Positions 13,502 to 14,480 of a stretch of DNA of 14,480 nt are shown in pieces. The notes below the pieces were generated by a model. It worked only from the letters and a program-made list of their open reading frames with translations. It ran no database searches and was not told the origin of the DNA. Positions within the stretch are counted from its first letter, which is position 1. Every line of letters starts with the position of its first letter. Source of the DNA: an uncultured Dialister sp. (GTDB taxonomy: Bacteria; Bacillota; Negativicutes; Veillonellales; Dialisteraceae); NCBI RefSeq assembly GCF_900538805.1, contig NZ_UPZP01000052.1, positions 1 to 14,480 on the forward strand, in the 5' to 3' direction. The position numbers were made by a program, and so were the translations under genes.

Positions 13502-13942
13502 ATGAAAACCACATTTATGGCCAATGCGGGCAACATTACCCGTAAATGGTATATCGTAGATGCTGAAGGACTGACCGTTGGCCGCCTGGCTGCTAACGTT
13601 GCCAAAGTTCTGTCCGGCAAAAATAAACCTACCTACACACCGCATGTTGATACCGGTGACAACGTCATCATCATCAATGCAGACAAAGTCATTCTGACAG
13701 GCAAGAAAGAACTGAAGAAAGTTTACTTCCATTACACCGGCTACATCGGTGGCGACAGATACCAGAAGGCAGGAGATGCTCTTCGTGAAAGACCGGTATG
13801 GGTTGTTGAACACGCAATCCGCGGCATGCTTCCAAAGAACAAGCTCGGTGCCCAGATGTATCGTAAGCTTCACGTTTATGCTGGCAGCGAACATCCGCAT
13901 GCAGCACAGAAACCTAAAGAATTAAAGTTTGATATCCGTTAA
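13502..13942 (+). CDS. rplM: 50S ribosomal protein L13
   Basis: 146 residues, the usual length for bacterial L13, an early-assembling large-subunit protein that binds 23S rRNA. The start MKTTFMANAGNITRKWY and the following VDAEGLTVGRLA are the standard L13 N-terminus. Further on GDNVIIINADKV-LTGKK, HYTGYIGG, a MLPKNKLG segment and a LHVYAGSEHPHAAQKP tail are all typical. The start at 13502 replaces a much longer in-frame extension to 13244, which would cross the promoter and repeats. It is first in the operon with rpsI, 22 bp apart, driven by the consensus promoter at 13382-13410 and possibly controlled through its leader. Confidence 0.98.
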   Translation: MKTTFMANAGNITRKWYIVDAEGLTVGRLAANVAKVLSGKNKPTYTPHVDTGDNVIIINADKVILTGKKELKKVYFHYTGYIGGDRYQKAGDALRERPVWVVEHAIRGMLPKNKLGAQMYRKLHVYAGSEHPHAAQKPKELKFDIR

Positions 13943-13964
13943 CCGGAAGGGAAGGAAATAAGAA

Positions 13965-14357
13965 ATGGCAGAAGCTACATACTACGGCACCGGCCGCAGA
14001 AAGACATCCGTTGCCAGAGTCCGTCTGGTACCGGGACAGGGTAATATTACAATCAATGGCCGCGATCTGAAGGATTACTTCGATCTGGCTACTCTCGAAC
14101 TGATTATTAAACAGCCGCTGGAACTGACCGGCACCACCTCCGCTTATGACGTGATTGCCAACGTACAGGGCGGCGGACGTACAGGCCAGGCAGGCGCTAT
14201 CCGTCACGGCATTGCCAGAGCACTGCTGGACGTTGATGCAGACTACAGAAAAGTACTGAAGAGCGCAGGTCTGCTTACCCGTGATCCAAGAATGAAAGAA
14301 CGTAAGAAATACGGTCTCAAGAAAGCAAGAAAAGCAAGCCAGTTCTCCAAACGTTAA
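13965..14357 (+). CDS. rpsI: 30S ribosomal protein S9
   Basis: 130 residues, normal for S9, which sits in the small-subunit head and reaches its C-terminal tail towards the P-site tRNA. YGTGRRKTSVARVRL (7-21), the GNITING stretch, KQPLELT, the GGGRTGQAGAIRHGIARAL segment and LLTRDPRMKERKKYGLKKAR are diagnostic. The protein ends with the universally conserved SKR tail (QFSKR), so it is complete. GGAAGG-type ribosome binding sequence lies just before the ATG, 22 bp after rplM. The rplM-rpsI pair is a near-universal bacterial operon. Confidence 0.98.
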   Translation: MAEATYYGTGRRKTSVARVRLVPGQGNITINGRDLKDYFDLATLELIIKQPLELTGTTSAYDVIANVQGGGRTGQAGAIRHGIARALLDVDADYRKVLKSAGLLTRDPRMKERKKYGLKKARKASQFSKR

Positions 14358-14375
14358 TCCGTTTCCGAATGGCAG

Positions 14376-14405
14376 ACGCCCATGGTTTTCCATGGGCGTT
14401 TTCTT
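14376..14405 (+). terminator. Rho-independent terminator of rplM-rpsI
   Basis: ACGCCCATGG (14376-14385) pairs perfectly with CCATGGGCGT (14390-14399) around a TTTT loop, followed by TTTTCTTT. It lies 18 nt after the rpsI stop. Confidence 0.92.
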
Positions 14406-14412
14406 TGTCTAT

Positions 14413-14439
14413 AGAAAACCCCCGGTTAGACCGGGGGTT
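14413..14439 (-). terminator. Terminator for a convergent gene at the right edge
   Basis: AACCCCCGG (14417-14425) pairs with CCGGGGGTT (14431-14439), loop TTAGA. On the minus strand the hairpin is followed by TTTTC, whereas the plus side has no T-tract, so it should stop transcription entering from the right. Confidence 0.75.
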
Positions 14440-14449
14440 CCAAAAAGCT

Positions 14450-14480
14450 TTAGCGATGAGTCTTTAATGGTTTATAAAAA
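14450..14480 (-). CDS. Possible C-terminal end of a convergent gene (partial)
   Basis: One minus-strand frame is open from the right edge and ends with TAA at 14450-14452, giving FYKPLKTHR as the last residues. It sits 11 bp before the minus-strand terminator hairpin, which is where a gene end is expected. Nine codons cannot identify a product, and the frame choice rests only on this position. Confidence 0.35.
   Translation of the reverse strand, partial: FYKPLKTHR

Overview
The window looks like chromosomal DNA of a low-to-mid GC Firmicute. AGGAGG-type ribosome binding sites, TTGACA/TATAAT promoters, a T-box riboswitch, an rplM-rpsI operon and two DUF6020-type membrane proteins all fit. Gene content and the small structured intergenic repeats suggest the Negativicutes (Dialister/Megasphaera-like), but that placement is an impression from the sequence and not a proof.

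Layout, left to right. A tRNA-Val (minus strand) opens the window. Then come a MATE efflux transporter, and a T-box leader controlling an amino-acid:cation symporter of the DAACS (GltP/SstT/TcyP) family. A minus-strand uroporphyrinogen-decarboxylase-family protein follows and shares a bidirectional terminator with the symporter. An intergenic stretch rich in hairpins and short tandem repeats (about 4395-4726) leads into a three-gene operon: two tandem paralogous DUF6020-type multi-pass membrane proteins and a 960-residue UvrD-type helicase fused to an iron-sulfur RecB/AddB-type nuclease. Another bidirectional terminator separates this operon from a minus-strand CstA-family transporter. The CstA gene starts with TTG, and a 19-bp perfect palindrome lies in its upstream region.

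From 12.5 to 13.5 kb there is no convincing gene. This stretch holds an AT-rich island with a four-codon reading frame behind a strong Shine-Dalgarno sequence, short tandem repeats, a MITE/REP-like hairpin element with direct flanking repeats, and a second copy of the structured repeat also found near 4.55 kb. A consensus promoter with an A/T-rich UP-like tract then drives rplM-rpsI (L13-S9) through a structured 5' leader. The window ends with a rho-independent terminator for that operon and, just beyond it, a minus-strand terminator for a convergent gene running off the right edge.

The genes form several separate transcription units and do not make one pathway. Most worth a second look are: the T-box, whose specifier reads as Cys while its T-box nucleotide fits an A discriminator; the substrate-site changes in the transporter it controls; the repeat family whose hairpin stem changes sequence while staying palindromic; and the odd pairing of DUF6020 proteins with a helicase-nuclease. 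No phage, CRISPR array, transposase or known defence island is visible.
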